Assembly (NCBI GenBank): GCA_023512835.1
Contig: CM042084.1
Location: forward strand, 10,970,842-11,034,841
DNA length: 64,000 nt
Direction of reading: 5' to 3'
From: Taxillus chinensis
Taxonomy: Eukaryota > Streptophyta > Magnoliopsida > Santalales > Loranthaceae
Shown: positions 11,349-23,023 of the stretch, piece by piece
Numbering within the stretch: the first letter of the stretch is position 1
Layout of the letters: each line of letters opens with the position of its first letter
Position numbers and translations under genes: made by a program
The notes under the pieces: generated by a model
Told to the model about the DNA's origin: nothing
The model's input: the letters and a program-made list of their open reading frames with translations, nothing else
Database searches by the model: none

Positions 11349-11356
11349 TATAAATA
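11349..11356 (+). promoter_or_regulatory. TATA box of array gene 2
   Basis: TATAAATA is in the same context and at about the same distance from the ATG as in copies 1 and 3. The CTCGATCT stretch in the leader is expanded here compared with copy 1 (near 11410-11432). Confidence 0.75.
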
Positions 11357-11601
11357 CCACATTCACACTCCTGGGTTTCCTATTTTCATCTTCTCTCGCT
11401 CCATCTCCATCTCGATCTCGATCTCGATCTCTGCTGATAATAGGCGATCATCTTCTCTCGGTTGATCTCGATCTCTGTTGATAGTAGGCGATAGCTTAGC
11501 AATCAAGCTACGTTCTTCGTTTCTTATTTCCAAGTTTTAAGATTGCTCTCTCGCTCTCTGCTGTGCTCATAATAGGCGACACCAACCAAACAACGTTCAT
11601 C

Positions 11602-12612
11602 ATGTTTGGAACCCATAAACATCGCGCATCCACTGCGTCTGCCTCCCTAACACTTGGCCCCGCAACAAACCCCACTCAAGTGCCGACGAGTAACGCCAAG
11701 GAGACCAAGAGCCTGAAAATGAAAAAGAAAGTAAAGTTTAATCCCAATGTGGAGATATTTGAATACAACCCAGACGATGATGATGACACTGGGTCCCTGC
11801 TTTTGGAGGCGGGAGACAAGGGAATGAATAACAGCGTTTCAACTGCACCAACATCAAGAATGAAAACATATTGCAGAGATAACAGTATTAGAGAAGAGGG
11901 TGAGACACGTTTCACTGATCTGGGCGTTTATGTTTGTGATTTCTCTGAGACACCCTACTGGATGCAATCAGCCAACGACAGTGTTCAAAATCCTGCACCC
12001 ACTGAAGAGCTTAGCCCTGAGAAGTTTAATCCAAAAAAGTTGAACAGGAATCGGTCAGAGTCTGTCAGGAAACCCATAGAGAATCAGTCTCAATGGAACG
12101 CTTTGTTGATGCAGTCAGCCGCCGAGGACAGTATTGAAAATTCATTTCATCCCTCCCCTTCCCCTTGTCAGGAGCCGAAGGATGTGAAGTTTCATAAGAA
12201 AAGGTTGAATGGGAGTCAGTATTGTGCAAGTTCTGTTATGAAACCCATCCAGAATCTGTCTCAATTGAGAGCCGTGAAATCTAGAGGTGCGGCACAGTTT
12301 CTTATACAGACTGAAAAGGATTCTACTGCATCAACATCGAGAATGAGATCCTACACCTCAAAGTACAAACACAAAGATTGTAGGGTCATCTATGGAGAAG
12401 AGGATGAGATACAGAGAAAACGTGCAATCAATTCCACCAAGACAGCCTCCTCTCTGAATGCCAAGGATAGTCGTGTGCGTCACTTGCCTACTAAAGAGCC
12501 AATGGCCCAGAAGCTGAAATCCAATGTGCGATACAGGAGCCAATATTTAAACCCTGTATTGAATCCAATTGAAAATCTCTCTCAGTGGAAGGCAGCCATA
12601 GCAACATCATAA
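11602..12612 (+). CDS. Array gene 2: unrecognised repeat-containing hydrophilic protein, 336 aa
   Basis: This is an intact paralogue of the gene at 2243-3253, also one exon and also starting at the first in-frame ATG rather than the upstream GTG at 11563. It differs from copy 1 at about nine residues, including E33K, Q54E, K125N and L295H, and keeps the three P-I-E/Q-N repeats, the DDDDD run and both RVxF-like motifs. Changes are scattered, with no stop or frameshift. Either the duplication is recent or the sequence is constrained. Its flanks are copied too, so whole units were duplicated rather than retroposed. Function unknown. Confidence 0.8.
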   Translation: MFGTHKHRASTASASLTLGPATNPTQVPTSNAKETKSLKMKKKVKFNPNVEIFEYNPDDDDDTGSLLLEAGDKGMNNSVSTAPTSRMKTYCRDNSIREEGETRFTDLGVYVCDFSETPYWMQSANDSVQNPAPTEELSPEKFNPKKLNRNRSESVRKPIENQSQWNALLMQSAAEDSIENSFHPSPSPCQEPKDVKFHKKRLNGSQYCASSVMKPIQNLSQLRAVKSRGAAQFLIQTEKDSTASTSRMRSYTSKYKHKDCRVIYGEEDEIQRKRAINSTKTASSLNAKDSRVRHLPTKEPMAQKLKSNVRYRSQYLNPVLNPIENLSQWKAAIATS

Positions 12613-13836
12613 TTCAAGCTGGAAAGGAAAACATTCTCTCCTCTGGTTGTATAGTGGGACTGGAATTACACTAGTAGTTTGTTTTTTGTTTGTTTTTTAA
12701 AATTCATTGTATTTCTAGTTGCATATAAAGTGAAAATTTTCTATTAGCTCTGAAAATTTTCCATATTGTAATGTTTCAATCATTCAGTTTATTAGTTCGA
12801 AAAAGCAATACTATTCTAGTTTCTTTTTTCTAAGTTTTTTTGTTTTGTTTTTTGTTTTTTTGTTTTTTATTTTTTCTCAAGGTGGTGGCACTCCCTGATT
12901 ACTCTCACGCGCAAATTACGAATACAAATAATTTTTTTCATAATCCATTGCTAAGAGCCTACACCACACAAGTAATTCTCCACCAAATGATTTAAAAAGT
13001 GCTTTCTAGTTCTTTAAAAAGTGAGGTACAGTCAATGGTTTGAAGCAAACCATACCAAAGAACAAGGCACTACAAACTCATAAAGATAGAGGAACAGCCG
13101 GATGTGGCTGGTGCAAGAGAGATGAGGCTCACACCAAAGAGCAATTCTAATAAACACTTTAAAAAGGTAAGTGTGATAGACTAATCATAGGTTCGTGCAA
13201 GATAGATTAACCTTAAATCTAGGGCAATCCAAAGACCAACAAGAGAGGAACAATAAAAATTCATAAGGACGATGACACGATAGACTAAAAACCAGTTGGT
13301 GCAAAGCAGATAAACCGTGCACCATAGAGCAGTAAACCAAATGATAAGAAAGAGTAACAGAAATAGAGCAATAAATGAAGAGGCTTGAAACAAGAGGAAG
13401 CAACCCATATAAAACATACATTAACGAACAGGAATGGCTACGAGTAACAGCTAACTGATGGATCTACAGTATATACATCCTACTAAAGACCCACATCTTA
13501 CTTGACAGGGGAATGGTTAATGAAAAACAGCGTCCAATATTGAGAGAACTAGATAAGATTGCATAAACAAGTAACTAGATTTCACTTCTCTTTGAGCCCA
13601 ATAGATAATGGAGTCATTTCAAACAACTCAGCCGTGGTACCAAATAAGCTTACAGGCAAACCCCTTGCTCCAAAAGCAAACTCACTTCTGTTTTTTCATT
13701 TTTATAAAAAACATGACTGTAATCATTCACCAGAACCCAGATTCATCCCATGATGTCTTCATACGTAAACATCAACAACACAAGACATTCCTAACAGAAT
13801 CTATTCAACAAGATGTAGTACATAGAATTCAACAAG
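12613..13836 (+). other. 3' flank of array gene 2
   Basis: This is the counterpart of 3254-4534, with several small deletions. Short membrane-like minus-strand frames at 13181-13421 shift frame relative to the other copies and are judged non-coding. Confidence 0.6.
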
Positions 13837-14302
13837 CATAACAAAGGCTTCCACAAGCCATTAATCAGAGGAAATGAATCATTACAAGGACCCAAGAGCA
13901 ATTTCATGAAAATTAAAACTCACAATAACAGAATGCTGTCGACTCATGTCTTTTCCTCCCGTGTCCCCTGTGTCTCCTCCTTTCTCTCACATTCTCTTCT
14001 TCTTCTTTTCCTTCAATTCGTGTCTCTGTCTGTGTCAACACCCCTTTCCCTTTCTCTCTTTCTGTCCGTCCGCCTTCCTTTCGTCTGTCCCTCCTCTTTT
14101 ATAGCCGGTGGAGGGAGGGAGGGAGCAGGTGAAGCAAGGGACGGCCATCGGTATGGGATTGACTGTCGGCGTAGGGAGAGGCATGGCCGTCACTGTGACG
14201 GATCGAGCGAGACATCCGGTTCCCGATTTCATGGGATAAGGTGGATATTCTTCCCTGATCTCCCGGAATAGGGCTCGATTTGGCGCTGCCCTTCGTCTAT
14301 TT
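13837..14302 (-). repeat. Downstream module, copy 2, truncated
   Basis: This is the same module as 4535-5095, with TATAAAAG on the minus strand at 14096-14103 and the small frame now reading MSRQHSVI before GTGAGT. It stops abruptly after the ctgcccttcgtcta phrase, where the other copies continue for another 60-100 bases. It is joined directly to a 3'-UTR-like sequence, which marks a unit-to-unit recombination point. Confidence 0.7.
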
Positions 14303-14610
14303 GCTCTGAAAATTTTCAACATTGTAGAGTTTCAACGCATTCATTTATCAGTTCTATGTGGGGTGAAAGCCAGCAGTTAGTTTTTGAAAAAGAAAATTAT
14401 TTTTAAGATCCGATCCCAAATAAATTTATAACATTTATAAATAATTTTAAATTATATGAATTAATGCTATTTTATTTTATTTTTATATTTTTATTTTTGC
14501 TTAAGGTGGTAGCACTCCCTATTACTCCCCCAAATTATAAATATAAATAATTTTTCCTTAATTCATTGCTAAGAGCCTCACACAACTCAAGTAATTCACG
14601 AGGCTAATTC
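14303..14610 (+). repeat. Orphan 3' flank of a lost array gene (unit 2b)
   Basis: The sequence resumes inside the array gene's 3' UTR (ctctgaaaattttcaa) and continues through the cattgctaagagcct phrase seen downstream of genes 1-3. No coding part precedes it. A further unit therefore once existed here and lost its promoter and gene by recombination with module copy 2. Confidence 0.75.
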
Positions 14611-17407
14611 CACAATTTTTTCTACTTTGAAATTCATATGTTTAACCGCAAAGGTTTTATTAGTTTGGTCACCAAACATATGGTAAAATATATGTAAATA
14701 CTAATATTTAAACCCTATTGAATGTGCAGCTAGTAGTATTGTTTTTTGTAATCTCATTAGACATTTACATTACATGCACAAATGATAATGTATTCACATC
14801 CATAATTAACTAGATATAACTTTATTGGTGTCACCGTGTCAGGAATATTGCATTTTGTGATACAGCCAAAGACCCTTTCTAATGATATGGTATCATTGTT
14901 AGATTTTGTAGTCTAAGGTGATCCTAATGTGAAGTTTCGATTAATTTCCATTTTTATTTTCATTTCTTAAGAACCAATGGGGACTTGAAGGTTGTTATGT
15001 CATTAAGATTTTTTAACACCCAGGGTTGAAGCTTCAACTCCCAAATCAGTTGTGTCGGCTGCCCTTTTCCCTGTTTGAGTTTTGTTATTACCAAAACCAT
15101 GTATGACGTTGAATAAACACACTACTTCCGGCTCTGCGGCAGCCATGGTCTGCAGAACCTCATGTCTCCCACTTCTTTGGTAGTCAACATGCAACCATGT
15201 TAAGTCAAATATAGATCCCAAACAATTGCTTGTTGTTGTCCTTATTATTTTACTTTTTTTGTTGTATAGTTGCATTATCCTGTTGGATTGATTTTGGAGT
15301 GTAAAAAGATGAATATAGGGAGCTTAGAGAGAGAGAGAGAAATTGAATCAGTTAACATCTTTTGTGTCTAAAGAAATCCATGAAATGATTGAAATTTCCT
15401 TTTATGGTTGGGGTTGATGAAATTTTGTATACCCTTCATTGGACAACCAAAAGTTTTTATCATTGCATGAATTTTTTGCATAACTTAGTTTTCTCTTGCT
15501 TGATTATTTGCTCCAGGATCTTTTTCTCTTGCATGTTGGTGAAAAAGTGATTGTTGCCCGCATTGGTTAACGTTTTTTTAAAGTACGCCAAAAGTGAATT
15601 CCAATGCCGATTGAATGCAAATGAAGTATATGAAATCCCTCCCATTCCGCTAGGTAGATGAAAGCAATCTCATTTTGCTAATGCTTACCCTGGCTATTGT
15701 ATTTGGACACCAGCCCTGTTTAGCGATTCGAGTGGTTTAGGAAGGAAGGAAAAAGAAAAACACACAAACAAACATGTAGTTAGAACATAGAAGGCTAGCG
15801 TCATCGCTTTAAATTGCTGTTCGATTTTACCCTCTTAGTAATGACTTGGGCATCCGATTTGCTTGTATCCTGCCTAAGACACACCAAACCTTCTACAAGC
15901 TGAATCATCACCAACATGAATGAAAAGTACCCAAATGCTTGAAGTGAATCTCCCAATTGGCGTGAACGTTCAATGAATCATTTGGTTTTTCTATCCTTCG
16001 ACCATTCCCTTCTTTGTTTACTGCAACAAACAATGAACAAATATGTGCCATATACCGTTATTACTGTAAGATGGTGTGCTACAATAAAAGCTTCATCATT
16101 ATTGTAAGATGGTGTGCTACAACCTGTTAATTCTTAACCACAACTTGATCATCTGGTGGACATTTTCTCTGAAACATGAAAGGGCATTAAATTGCCGACT
16201 TCTTGCCCACATAATGAATATATGATATATCATATATATTTTTTCTTGCCATTTCCCATCGGCTGCACTTTGCCAATATAATGGACAACAACCCTCCATA
16301 TGACCTGGAAACTAGTCAGCCATGTTGATCACCATCCTACCTTTCCTTAGGAAGTATCCCAATAGAAGGCAAGAAACAAGAGTAATTGTTGATATACCTA
16401 ACTCAACATGATTACATCACGAGATATACCCCCTGATTCTTTGCCAATTTAAACCTAAGCACCTCAGTTTGCCTCGTAAATTTTATGGGGTATATACTGT
16501 GGCGATAATTTTATTTTTCTCCCATGTATCTGTTGAATCACAATATTCAAGTTTTTTACCAAGATGGAAGCTCAAAAATGAAGTCTAGGAAGTGATCACA
16601 GCTACTAGAGCAGCCCTCGTGGAAATTTGAATTTGGGGATCTGGCCATTTGACATGCACCACCTGAAGTGGTTCACCACAAGGTCGAGCCATCAAACATG
16701 ATCCTTGGGACTTGAATTACATGGGACTCATCATTCAATTCAAAGGGCATCCTAATACGTGCTGGGCAGCACCTACGCAGACACTAGCACTGCTGTTTTT
16801 TGAAGATGTGGCATTACGCACTGCACTAATAGTGTCAATTGTTCACATGTGGCATGTCAAGCTACTCCTAACGAATTTTGAAGATGCTTTGACCACGGCA
16901 GCTGTCCACCCATGTTTCATTGAAAAAGCTCAGGGGTGGTTATTGAACATCTTATTTGATAAGCTGGCATAATAGCCCTTTAAAGAACAGTACAAAGACA
17001 TTTTCCAGATAACATTCTTTGTTTAGTTAGTGCTGCAAATGCAATTGCTGATTAATTCTGACAAGTGCATAGTCATTCAAATATTCAATAGTAAATCCGA
17101 CTAAACCTGGGTGGACTGTGTAAAGCCACGTCTATGATTCCATACAAAAATTTATAAAATCAAGCCATTAAGAAACATTGAAACAATACAATGTTCCTAT
17201 AATAATAAACATACCACTCACTCATCTTACATGATATGCATCCGAGCAAATGACAAGCATACATTGAGCGGGGGGAGAGCCTCGCCACTAGAGAGAAGGA
17301 TAAGCACAATACTGCTCCCTACATGCTTAGAAATTCAAACAAAACCTGCTGAGACAACCGAGAAAAAAAAAACGTTCTTTTACCAGGCAAAGGTACTAAA
17401 CTTTTAA
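14611..17407. other. Non-array sequence downstream of the UBP1 fragment
   Basis: This stretch is not found in the other units. It contains no frame I recognise; frames of 60-90 codons lack conserved features. A 22-bp direct repeat (attgtaagatggtgtgctac...) occurs near 16062 and 16102. It was probably carried in with the UBP1 fragment as its 3' neighbourhood. The last 150-300 bases should be the UBP1 3' UTR. Confidence 0.5.
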
Positions 17408-19748
17408 TTACTGATAGTACAGGAGCTGCTGAGCAGCAGCAACATTTGGGTAACCACCATCATATATCGCCTGGCTTGCTCCGGCAGCACCCATCCCCAT
17501 TGCAGCTTGCTTTAGAGGATGCTGGCCCTGGGCTTGCATGAGGTTATGAGCTCCAGCCATTTTGCTCATAGCTAGTTGCCGTTCGTAGGCCAAAATGTCA
17601 GTTGGCGAAACAAGACCAGGCATGGGCGCTGCGGCAGGTGGGGGAAGTGGAGTAGAACTTGCCCCAGGTGGGGTTGGCTTGCTACCCCATGAACACTACA
17701 AATCACAAAATGTATTGAGCAGTCATCAAACCAAACAAGCCCAGAAAACAGCAAATTAAACCTAAGATCCTAGCATCAGTGACAATGCAATAATGTGGAT
17801 AAATTATCTAAAAACAATATCTTAAATTTATATAGCAGGCATAAACACCGACCCCAATCCTCTGTAAGCATCGCATATTATGTACAAAGCACACCTTAAT
17901 TTGTTTTCCAAATAATATTGATAAGGAATTTCCCATCTGAATGGCTGCAGCAGCTTCGGCATGGGTACTGTATCTTACAAAACCAAAGCCTTTATCTCGT
18001 TGAACCCGGACTTCCTCAATTACTCCTGCACCAATGGCATGAAAGTGACGATGGAGATCAAGTTGTGTTACCTGCAACACGGGCAAAAATTATGAGTGCG
18101 CATAAATAATAGTAGTTGTACCAATAATAAGGCAACAATTGTAACACAGAACCATGGGTTCTTACCTCTGGAGCAAGGTTGCCCACATAGACAGTAGTAT
18201 ACTGAGGATTGTTCTCGGGAGCCTCAACATTTGTTGTGTCCTTGCCATCCTCTGTACAAGCAAGAAATATATGTCAGCCCCTTAACATGAGTTTGATAGA
18301 CCAGCATTTTTCACGGTTTGTTATGGCCCAAAAGGAGTTTTCTGTATTAAATAACTATGCATTTTGCTTCCGTCTTTTTAAAACAGCCAGAACACAAATG
18401 CACGAACACATGACAAAGACAAAAAACAAAATCGTATGCGTGTGTATATAAGGATAAAACTCCAAAGAATAAAAGAATTCAAAAATTGTTGACAGAAATA
18501 TGGCCTGAACTTTTGTTCTAAGGTTTCGATTTTGTAATGGAAAATCAGCATTCCTTAGCCATGTAGCAGTGGAATTTATAATCACAACATAATGGCAGTT
18601 AGGACTTAGGAGCAATAAACACTATTACCACAACACTATAAACTATGTACCATACAACTTCCCTCACTTCTCTAACCAACAAAAATAGAAACACATTAAA
18701 CTATAACTTCAACATAAATAATTGCCACTTATTCCACACACAAAAAAAAAAACAAAAAAACAATTATGCTTAAGTATCAAAATAAAAAGACTGTTTTCAA
18801 AGTCTACCACTAGCAGTGACTCCTAAATTAGAAGCAATAACCAGCATTACTGCAGTGCTGTAAACCATGTTCTATCATACAATCTTCCCCCGTTCTCTAT
18901 CCAACAAAAATACAAACACATTTAACTTTATAGTTTTAATGAGTGTAATTGCTACTTAATCCACGAAAACATTGTTATCCTTCAAGTATAAAAATAAGCT
19001 TCCTTAGTTGCACAAATCTTATTATCATGAGCACGGGGGCTCTGTTGCTTCCTTTTGAATAATATATTTACCTCCTTTGAACAAAGAAAACGTAAATAGG
19101 GGCATGTTTGTATGTTCTGCCACTAGTATTGACTCCTAATTTAGCGCTGCACAGACTCACCTGAACCATTGGTTAGTTCCACCACACTTTTGGAGTCTGA
19201 ATTCTGCCTGTCATCAGGGAAACCAGCACCCTTTGTTGCCCAGTTACAGCAGATTTGCCTACTGCCGAGCCACTTCCCTAAAATGTGAAATAGAACATAG
19301 AACAATGTTGTCCATTGGACAACAATAAAAGCATAATTGGGGAATCAGACAATGTCACAAAGTAGCAAGGGAACCCAAAAAAAAAAAAAAAAAACACCCA
19401 ACAATAAATATCAACCATCATAGCTCCTAGTTATTTGCGGCAGTAATAAGGATTATATTGGTTCAGAATAATTGCCAAACACATTATGAATTTTAAATTT
19501 TAGAACCAATATCACGAAGAACTATTAATACCACACTAATGGTACCCTCACTAATCATACTTCTATATCCTGCCCCAAACCAAAATGAACCTTTAGTTCA
19601 TTATCCAATCTAAGGGCTTACTTTCATTGCAACTCTAAAATGGAAGACAAAAATATCAACCCAACTCCTTCTAAGTAGTTCAAAGCTTTGGCCCAGTGAA
19701 AAGTGTATGCAATCTTCTTACCAGTTAAGTCATTTATGGCACTTTGGG
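17408..19748 (-). pseudogene. UBP1: 5'-truncated UBP1-type oligouridylate-binding protein gene (RRM2 end, RRM3, C-terminus)
   Basis: Minus-strand exons can be traced as 19722-19748 (partial, AQSAINDLT), 19161-19277, 18166-18251, 17895-18071 and 17408-17695. All have GT/AG borders and matching phases, and the open frame ends LLYYQ-stop. They encode the last few residues of RRM2 (GKWLGSRQI), a linker, a complete RRM3 (VYVGNLAPE as RNP2, KGFGFVRY as RNP1) and the Gly/Ala/Gln-rich tail. UBP1 proteins bind U-rich RNA in the nucleus and stress granules and normally have three RRMs in about 400 residues. Here about 230 codons remain. RRM1 and most of RRM2 are missing because the sequence switches to array module copy 3 inside an exon. 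The surviving part has no stops, so truncation is recent or the piece is still expressed. Confidence 0.9.
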
Positions 19749-20270
19749 CATAACAAAGGCTTCCACAAACCATTAATCAGAGGAAATGACTCATTACAAG
19801 GACCCAAGAGCAATTTCATGAAAATTAAAACTCACAATAACAGAATGCTGTCGACTCATGGCTTTTCCTCCCGTGTTCTCTCACATTATCTTCTTCTACT
19901 TCTTTTCCATGAATTCGTGTCTCTGTTTGTGTGACTGCGCCAACGCCCATTTCCCTTTCTGTCTTTCTGTCCGTCCTCCTTCCTTTTGTCTGCCCCTCCT
20001 CTTTTATAGCCGGTGGAGGGAGGAAGCAGGTGAATCAAGGGACGGCCATCGGCATGGATGACTGTCGGCGTGGGGAGAGGCATGGCCATCACTGTGATGG
20101 ATCGAGCGAGAGATCCGGTTCCCGATTTCATGGGATAATGGAGATTTTCTTCCCTGATCTCCCGGAGTAGGGCTCGATTTGGCGCTGGCCTTTGCCTAGC
20201 GGAGCAAGGAGAAGGAAGCGGTGCGGGGGACGACTGGCGGCGTTTGGCTTCGACTGTTGTGGTATTGTTC
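19747..20270 (-). repeat. Downstream module, copy 3, abutting the UBP1 fragment
   Basis: This is the same module as 4535-5095, with minus-strand TATAAAAG at 20001-20008 and the MSRQHSVI frame before GTGAGT. It lies directly upstream of the UBP1 exons in the same orientation, sharing only a few bases at the junction. It could drive transcription of the fragment. Its small frame is not in phase with the first complete UBP1 exon. Confidence 0.7.
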
Positions 20271-20600
20271 AGGTTGTAATATCAAATTTTCAAAAATACT
20301 TTATGCGTGTTTTTATTTTTTTATTTTTTTAACTTGTTTTCATTTCTTTATGCTATGTCCCCTCACGCCAGCCTCCCGTGCTGCCTCAACAGATCCTCCC
20401 TCTCCCCTCGCGCCCCCGCCCACCCCCCCCTCCCCTGCACTGCACGACTTCCACCCCTCCCTCCCCCTCCCACCCCCCGCACGAGATTCTGATGAACAAA
20501 AAACAAAAGAAGAAAACAGCAAAAAAAAAAACAACATTCCATGATAGTTTTAGTTTTTGGAAACTGAAAATAAAATAACGGTATCAAACATAGCCTTACG
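20271..20600. other. Insertion with a C-rich tract in unit 2b
   Basis: Present only here. T-rich and A-rich ends (near 20300-20340 and 20520-20575) flank a pyrimidine-rich, almost purely C/T block at 20355-20485. Frames on both strands come from low complexity. It may be a MITE-like insertion, but no target duplication is clear. Confidence 0.4.
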
Positions 20601-22782
20601 GATAGGTGGAGATAATGATGATGATAATAATAATAATAGTACCAATGAATGGAATATCATTCATGGTAGGGTTTGAGGAGCCGCCTTGCACGTTAATTGT
20701 CTTATGATTAAAATTTTACTATTTGGCAATAGAATTAGATGCGACCTCATCACTTGAAATCAGCTCCACAGTAGTTGAAAGTTATCAAAATTGTACACAT
20801 TGGATTGACATTTACTGCTATTTATTGACTTACACAAACGTCAAGCAAAAAGGTAACAAAATATATAGAGTAGAATAAAAATACATGTGTACAACATGAA
20901 TAAAATTACAGTACAACACTAGGGTAATTGTTTTATTAATGACACTCACTCAAAAAACAAATTTTGTTTTCATTGTGAATAAAAAATGAAAAAAACAAAT
21001 ATAATTAAAGTTTTAAAAATATACTATTAGCTTGTTATAGTATCATTTTAGCTAATGGTATTTTAACCCTTTAACATCTATGTTTTTGTTTAAACTTTAT
21101 ATGTTCCAATTTACCCTTACCTCACAACCCTGGACCTACTCTGACAAAGTAGTCTTCGTCAAGAAGGTAGGGCGATGCGACCTGGAGACCATAGATACTG
21201 TGCTTTGCTACTATGCTCTTCACTCCACACAACCCCCACTTCATACGCCACAGAAAGGAGGGACACGATTGGGAAGGGGAGATGGAGGGTGAGGAAAGGG
21301 TGGCGCGATCGGGGTGGGAGGGAGGGGGCGGCGCGAGTAGTCATGTAAGGATGGGGTAGGTGTGAGAATTGATATTATTTGATAACATAACATCTTCAGC
21401 CAAAGCGGGAGCTAAATTCACATTTAGCTTTTTTTTTTGTTAATGGTTTACTTAATGCATTGAAGATGGTTTTAAGTTAAATATACCTTTTGCTTTTGGT
21501 TTTGCTAATGGGTTGAAGATGCACTTAAATATTGAGTTTTAAAAGTTTTTCCAGGTTTTTTAAAGTTTTAACTTTTTTATGTTTGAATTTTCATAATTTT
21601 TTAGTTTCTCAAAGTTTGAGATTTAAAGTCTCAGTTTTTTGTTTTCAAGTTCCTATATGTATCTTTTTCATTTTATGTTTTGTTTGTTTTAAGAGATCAA
21701 AATTATACTTGGTACATGTATTCAAAAACAGTTTTTGACTTTTGAATACAAAAACAAATACTAGTGATTACTTTTCATTTTGGTTTTCAAAAACAAATTG
21801 TCTTCAAATAAAAAAAATTGAAAGCATAATTTTTATATTTTCAATATTTGAATGGAAGTTTATGGGGATTTTTTTTATGACAGAAAGATATTGATGGTGC
21901 TTCACTTTGTGTGATTAGATTAATTTTGGAAAAGAAAAAGAAGATTTGAAATTCCATTAATGGATAGATAAAGGAGGCAACAATGAGTTAGCCGCACTAT
22001 GAACGAACAACGACAACTTACCAGTGTAGTAAATCACTTTGTTTCAATTTAGGTAATCTCATTCTCAAAGTAATGGACTATTTCCTTCCTTTTTATGTAA
22101 CCAACATGAGAATGAAAATGAAATTGATTCAATTCAATTTTATGTACCAAACATTATAAGTTATGAGTTTGATAAAATTAAAATCACTTAACAATTAAAG
22201 TTTTATAAAGTTATGACTTTAAAGTGTAATCACGAATTTGTTTTCATTTTCATAACATGATAATCAATATCTCAGAGTTTTGAAAAAAATTCCTAAATTT
22301 TGATATGTAATAAATAATTTGTTATTATTTCAAAAATTTTGTAAGTTTTGTTATAATTCATTTGTATTTATTATTGGGTTACTAAGAAATTGTATTCAGC
22401 GATATTCTTTTAAAGAAAAAAAATTGTATTCAGTGATATTATTTGTGATATTCTTTTAAAGAAAAAAATTTAGAAATAAAAATTTGAAAATAATATTCAA
22501 TAATTTATTGAAAACTATACTGGCATATAAAACAAATTAAGCATATCATATTTAGATATGATATTTTAATTTTGTTTTATTTTGATAAAAATGCTTGCAA
22601 ACATAAAATAATTTAACAGCTGGATGCAGCGGATATTTTACTAAGTATGCTTTCCGAAAAATTTGAAATTTGAAATTATTAATCAAAAAAGAAAAAAAGA
22701 AATACAGCTACGTAAATAAAAAATTAGAAGAAAAAAAAAAGAAATAGAAAACATTCCGTAGATCGCACGCAAGGTTTTTGAT
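20601..22782 (+). other. Unit 2b tail and upstream region of array gene 3
   Basis: 20601-21060 and 21500-22060 match the unit tail. 21061-21420 is a private, partly G-rich insertion. 22150-22780 matches the distal promoter of the other copies but lacks the 680-1370 spacer. A stretch of roughly 40 bp is locally duplicated near 22380-22460 (the attgtattcag phrase). No gene is seen. Confidence 0.55.
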
Positions 22783-22790
22783 TATAAATA
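22783..22790 (+). promoter_or_regulatory. TATA box of array gene 3
   Basis: TATAAATA in the same context as in the other copies. Part of the ACGTG-containing block upstream of it is deleted here, so this copy may be regulated differently. Confidence 0.75.
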
Positions 22791-23023
22791 CCACATTCAC
22801 ACTCCTGGGTTTCCTATTTTCATCTTTTCTCGCTCCATCTCCATCTCGATCTCTGTTGATAATAGGCGATCATCTTCTCTCGGTTGATCTCGATCTCTGT
22901 TGATAATAGGCGATAGCTTAGCAATCAAGCTACGTTCTTCGTTTCTTATTTCCAAGTTTTAAGATTACTCTCTCGCTCTCTGCTGTGCTCATAATAGGCG
23001 ACACCAACCAAACCACGTTCATC

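Noticed and set aside
16712..16972. 86-codon plus-strand frame
   Set aside because: Does not begin with ATG, no motif or homologue recognised, and no splice or promoter context.
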